Both the position numbers and the translations under genes were made by a program. A stretch of DNA of 64,000 nucleotides. It comes from CAIKMD01 sp963729935 (GTDB taxonomy: Bacteria > Pseudomonadota > Alphaproteobacteria > ATCC43930 > CGMCC-115725). Numbering within the stretch: position 1 is the first letter of the stretch; each line of letters opens with the position of its first letter. The DNA lies in assembly GCA_963729935.1 (NCBI GenBank), contig CAVSPW010000009.1, positions 29,267-93,266 on the forward strand, given 5' to 3'. Positions 60,875 to 64,000 of this stretch are shown here, piece by piece. The notes under the pieces were generated by a model that ran no database searches, was not told the DNA's origin, and was given only the letters and a program-made list of their open reading frames with translations.

Positions 60875-63099
60875 TGGCCACTTCTTCAGCTGCAGCCGAG
60901 TTACGCGATGTTGGTTTCGCCGAGGCCTTGGGCGAGCGCTATCTTTCCTATGCGCTGTCGACCATCGTCGCGCGCTCGCTGCCGGATGTGCGCGACGGGC
61001 TGAAACCGGTGCATCGGCGCTTGCTTTTCGCGATGCGCCAGCTGCGACTCGACCCGAAATCGGGTTACAAGAAATCGGCGCGCGTCGTCGGCGACGTGAT
61101 CGGCAAATTTCATCCGCATGGCGACGTCGCGGTTTACGAGGCGCTGGTGCGGCTGGCGCAGGATTTCGCGCAGCGTTATCCGCTGGTGGACGGGCAGGGG
61201 AATTTCGGGAATCTGGACGGGGATGGCGCGGCGGCGATGCGCTATACCGAGAGCCGGATGACCGACGTGGCCGAGGCGCTCTTGGCCCAGATCGACGAAG
61301 ATGCGGTCGATTTCCGCCCGACTTACGACGGGGAGAGCGAGGAACCGGTCGTTTTGCCGGCGCGTTTCCCCAATCTCATGGCCAACGGCGCTTCCGGGAT
61401 CGCCGTCGGCATGGCCTGCTCGATCCCGCCGCACAACATCGTCGAGCTCTGCGACGCGCTCCAGAACCTGCTCCGGCGCCCGCGTGCCACCACGGTCGAG
61501 GATCTGGTCGAGCTCATCCCCGGCCCCGATTTCCCGACCGGCGGCGTCCTGATCGAGCCGCGCGCGCAGATCGTCGAGGCCTACAAGACCGGCCGCGGCA
61601 GCTTCCGCCTGCGTGCGCGCTGGAAGACCGAGGATCTGGGCCGCGGTCTCTATCAGGTGGTGGTCACCGAGATTCCCTATCAGGTGCAGAAATCCCGCCT
61701 CATCGAGCGCATGGCGGTCCTCCTGGAGGAAAAGAAGCTCCCGCTCCTGGCCGATGTGCGCGACGAGTTGACCGAGGAGGTGCGCCTCATCCTCGAGCCC
61801 AAGACGCGCAACGTCGAGGCCGGCCTGTTGATGGAATCGCTCTTCCGCGCGACCGAGCTCGAAATCCGCGTGCCGCTCAATCTGAACGTCCTCGACGCGC
61901 AGAGCGTGCCGCGCGTGATGGATCTGAAGGAGGTCCTCCAGGCCTGGCTCGACCACCGCCAGGAGGTGCTCCAGCGCCGCACCCGGTTCCGCTTGGCCGA
62001 GATCGCGCGCCGCGCCGAGATCCTGCGCGGCCAGATGATCGTCTATATCCATCTCGACGAGGTCATCCGCATCATCCGCGAATACGACGACGCCAAGGAG
62101 CGGATGATCAAGAAATGGAAGCTCTCCGAGGTCCAGGCCGAGGCGATCCTCAATCTGCGCCTGCGCGCCTTGAGGAAGCTCGAAGAGATCGAGATCAAGA
62201 AGGAGCTCGCCGCGCTCACCGCCGAGGAGAAGGAGAAGAACGCGCTCCTCAAGGACGAGAAGCTCCAATGGAAGGCGATCGGCGAGGAGATCCACGAGAT
62301 CCGCAAGGAGTTCGGGCCCCTGACCCATCTCGGCAAGCGCCGCACCGAGATCGGCGCCCCGCCCGCCGAGGTGGAGGTGCCGCTCGAGGCCTTCCTCGAG
62401 CGCGAGCCGGTGACGGTGCTGTGCTCCTTGAAGGGCTGGATCCGCGCCGTGCGCGGCCACGGTCTCGCCCTCGCCGAGGTCAAATACAAGGAGGGCGACG
62501 AGGCGCGTTTCGCGATCGAGACCTCGACCACCGACAAGCTGCTCGCCTTCGCCAGCAACGGGCGCTTCTACACCCTCGATGTCGGCAAGCTGCCGGGCGG
62601 GCGCGGCCATGGCGAGCCGGTGCGGCTGATGATCGATCTCGACAACGACCACGACCTCGTCGCGCTCCTGCCCTTCAAGCCGGGCGCGAAGCTGCTCTTG
62701 GCGGCGAGCGACGGGCGCGGCTTCGTCCTGCCCGCCGACGAGGCGGTGGCGCAGACGAGGAACGGCCGCCAGGTGCTCAATCTGGGCGAGGGCGCCTCGG
62801 CCGTCGTGTGCGCGCCGGCCGAGGGCGACACGGTCGCGGTGGTGGGCGACAATCACAAGCTGCTGATCTTCCCCCTCACCGAGATGCCCGAGATGACCAA
62901 GGGCCGCGGCGTCATCCTCCAGCGCTATCACGACGGGGGCTTGAGCGACGCGAAGATCATCACCCTGGCCGAGGGGTTGAGCTGGAAGAGCGGCGAGCGC
63001 ACGCGCACCGAGACCGATCTCGCCAATTGGAAAGGCGCGCGCGCCAGCGCCGGCCGCGTCGCGCCGCGCGGCTTCCCGCAGAGCAACAAATTCGGATGA
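60874..63099 (+). CDS. parC: DNA topoisomerase IV subunit A
   Basis: DNA-cleaving subunit of topoisomerase IV, which separates linked daughter chromosomes. 741 residues. The active-site tyrosine is Tyr124 in AMRYTESRM; GLKPVHRRLLFAM and IGKFHPHGDVAVYEALVRL are typical. At the position of the E. coli quinolone-contact Ser80 there is Val85. The C-terminal half has the long coiled coil (EEIEIKKELAALTAEEKEKN) and beta-propeller. From about 61480 onward the codons are very GC-rich, more than in the first third. It ends the lepB-parC run. Confidence 0.95.
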   Translation: MATSSAAAELRDVGFAEALGERYLSYALSTIVARSLPDVRDGLKPVHRRLLFAMRQLRLDPKSGYKKSARVVGDVIGKFHPHGDVAVYEALVRLAQDFAQRYPLVDGQGNFGNLDGDGAAAMRYTESRMTDVAEALLAQIDEDAVDFRPTYDGESEEPVVLPARFPNLMANGASGIAVGMACSIPPHNIVELCDALQNLLRRPRATTVEDLVELIPGPDFPTGGVLIEPRAQIVEAYKTGRGSFRLRARWKTEDLGRGLYQVVVTEIPYQVQKSRLIERMAVLLEEKKLPLLADVRDELTEEVRLILEPKTRNVEAGLLMESLFRATELEIRVPLNLNVLDAQSVPRVMDLKEVLQAWLDHRQEVLQRRTRFRLAEIARRAEILRGQMIVYIHLDEVIRIIREYDDAKERMIKKWKLSEVQAEAILNLRLRALRKLEEIEIKKELAALTAEEKEKNALLKDEKLQWKAIGEEIHEIRKEFGPLTHLGKRRTEIGAPPAEVEVPLEAFLEREPVTVLCSLKGWIRAVRGHGLALAEVKYKEGDEARFAIETSTTDKLLAFASNGRFYTLDVGKLPGGRGHGEPVRLMIDLDNDHDLVALLPFKPGAKLLLAASDGRGFVLPADEAVAQTRNGRQVLNLGEGASAVVCAPAEGDTVAVVGDNHKLLIFPLTEMPEMTKGRGVILQRYHDGGLSDAKIITLAEGLSWKSGERTRTETDLANWKGARASAGRVAPRGFPQSNKFG

Positions 63100-63117
63100 G
63101 AGGCTTAGGCCGTCATC

Positions 63118-63218
63118 CCCACCCCCACCGCTTTGCCCCCCTCCCATTCCCTCCCCCTCGAGGGGGGGGAGGGTTAGGGTGGGGGTGAGGGTTAGGGAGG
63201 GGGTGGAGCCGAGGATGC
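63118..63218. repeat. C/G-tract inverted repeat with TTAGGG units
   Basis: Just after parC: a C-rich arm (CCCTCCCCCTCG) faces a G-rich arm (AGGGGGGGGAGGG) around a CTCGAG centre, then repeated GGGTTAGGG and GGGGGTGAGGG units. A flanking ACCCCCAC/GTGGGGGT pair extends the inverted repeat. The G-rich strand has at least four G3+ runs, so a G-quadruplex is possible. It may act as a terminator-like element between parC and tusA; similar tracts may be dispersed in the genome. Confidence 0.6.
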
Positions 63219-63242
63219 GGACAAGAGTCAGGGTCTAACCCC

Positions 63243-63473
63243 ATGCCCGACATCACCATCGACACCACGGGCATGAAATGCCCCTTGCCGGTCTTGAAGG
63301 CGCGCAAGGCGCTGAAGAGCTTGGCGCCGGGCGGCACGATGGAAGTGCTCGCGACCGACCCGGGCGCCGCCAAGGATTTCGAGCATTTCTGCGAGGTGAC
63401 CGGCGTTGCCATGCTCGAATGCCGCGCGGAGCCGGGCGGGGTCACGGTCTTCGTGATGAGGAAGCCCGCTTAA
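63243..63473 (+). CDS. TusA/SirA-family sulfur carrier protein
   Basis: A 76-residue sulfur-relay protein of the TusA fold. The active cysteine is in TGMKCPLPVLKARKAL, the family hallmark, followed by LAPGGTMEVLATDPGAAKDF and a GGVTVFVMRK end. It hands persulfide sulfur to tRNA thiolation or cofactor pathways. The start ATG 63243 has no strong ribosome site. Its stop abuts the truncated channel gene. Confidence 0.92.
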   Translation: MPDITIDTTGMKCPLPVLKARKALKSLAPGGTMEVLATDPGAAKDFEHFCEVTGVAMLECRAEPGGVTVFVMRKPA

Positions 63474-63474
63474 T

Positions 63475-64000
63475 ATCGCCATCCTCATCACCATCATGGT
63501 GCTGGAGCTGAAGCTGCCGCATGGCGCGAGCTGGAGCGTGCCGGCGGGGGTCGCGCCCAATTTCGTGAGCTACGTCTTGAGCTTCGTCTATCTCGCGATC
63601 TATTGGAACAACCATCACCATCTTCTGCACACGGTGACGCGGGTCGACGGGCTCATCCTTTGGGCCAATTCGCATCTGCTCTTCTGGCTCTCGATCGTTC
63701 CCGCGACGACGGCGTGGCTCGGCGAGAATTTCCCGGCCTCGATCCCGACCGCGGTCTATGGCGCGAGCCTCTTGATGCCGGCGATCGCCTATTACCTCCT
63801 GCAAAAGGCGATCGTGCACAAGCAAGGCCGGCACTCGGTTCTCGCCCATGCGCTCGGCGGCGATTTCAAGGGCAAGATCTCGCCGGTGCTCTACATCGCC
63901 GGCATCGCGCTCGCCTTCTGCGCGCCCTGGGCCTCGATCGCGCTCTTTACGCTCGTCGCCATCATGTGGCTCGTCCCCGACCGGCGGATCGAGAAGGCGC
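63475..64000 (+). pseudogene. TMEM175 (DUF1211)-like potassium channel gene, 5'-truncated, continues beyond window
   Basis: In-frame sequence IAILITIMVLELKLPHG, then YVLSFVYLAIYWNNHHHLLH and LWANSHLLFWLSIVPATTAW, matches the bacterial TMEM175 family over several membrane segments. The expected N-terminus with the selectivity-linked RxxAFSDGV motif is missing: conserved sequence begins right at 63475, two bases after the tusA stop, and the frame upstream closes at TGA 63457. The first usable ATG is 63496 and has no ribosome site. A deletion between tusA and this gene, or an assembly join, is likely. The frame is open to the last base. Confidence 0.75.

Noticed and set aside
60901..63147. 748-codon frame antisense to parC
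   Set aside because: A long antisense frame caused by GC-rich third positions; parC is certain and the antisense protein has no motif. The same reasoning removes long antisense frames over rsh, the ThDP enzyme, the molybdenum hydroxylase and era/recO.

Overview
The window is a GC-rich alphaproteobacterial chromosome segment. The evidence is a conserved housekeeping block near its right end (folK, rpoZ, rsh, pdxJ, acpS, lepB, rnc, era, recO, parC), an indirect-aminoacylation GatA/GatB pair at its left edge, and a FixK/FNR-type regulator. The order and genus cannot be fixed from the sequence alone.

Layout. (1) 1-5237: gatA (cut by the window start), gatB, a GDP-mannose synthesis gene, a glutathione transferase-like gene, a small unknown gene, and tRNA-Ser(GCT). 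(2) 5238-about 23090: a loosely packed accessory block bounded by the tRNA-Ser gene and by a second copy of the tRNA 3' half. A 36-nt identical direct repeat marks the two ends, as expected for an element integrated in the tRNA gene; no integrase was found. (3) 23281-41313: a catabolic and transport region. It holds hydrolases, an MFS carrier, an amidohydrolase, a flavin reductase, two VOC proteins, a molybdenum hydroxylase, a ThDP enzyme, an ABC importer with two permeases and an FAH-fold hydrolase. (4) 41401-63473: mostly core genes: folate synthesis, a cell-wall/cell-shape pair (M23 peptidase with bactofilin), lytic transglycosylase, dapA, smpB, uracil-DNA glycosylase and the rpoZ-to-parC block. 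(5) The right edge holds tusA and a 5'-truncated TMEM175-like channel gene.

The most interesting part is the accessory block. Seven intergenic palindromes there share the core TTGA-N6-TCAA, and each differs from the FNR/FixK consensus TTGAT-N4-ATCAA at one position. They lie upstream of a CBS protein with a stand-alone FtsH-protease-like protein, the archease/RtcB RNA-repair pair, a PEBP-family protein, two coupled small proteins, a GYD protein heading a hydrolase/phosphoribosyltransferase group, a divergent kinase-like/small-protein pair, and an Lpp-like lipoprotein followed by two L,D-transpeptidases. The block also encodes a FixK-like regulator. By eye I saw no such palindrome in the intergenic gaps outside the block. 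I read it as a horizontally acquired oxygen-limitation or dormancy regulon that joins RNA repair, PRPP metabolism, CBS/BON sensor proteins and envelope cross-linking. This is inference and can be tested.

Two genes carry a single-base insertion in otherwise well-conserved sequence: folP near 42481, and a substrate-binding protein near 52088. The second shift makes the gene read into its downstream neighbour. These may be real lesions or assembly errors. gatB contains a compositionally foreign internal segment that keeps the frame.
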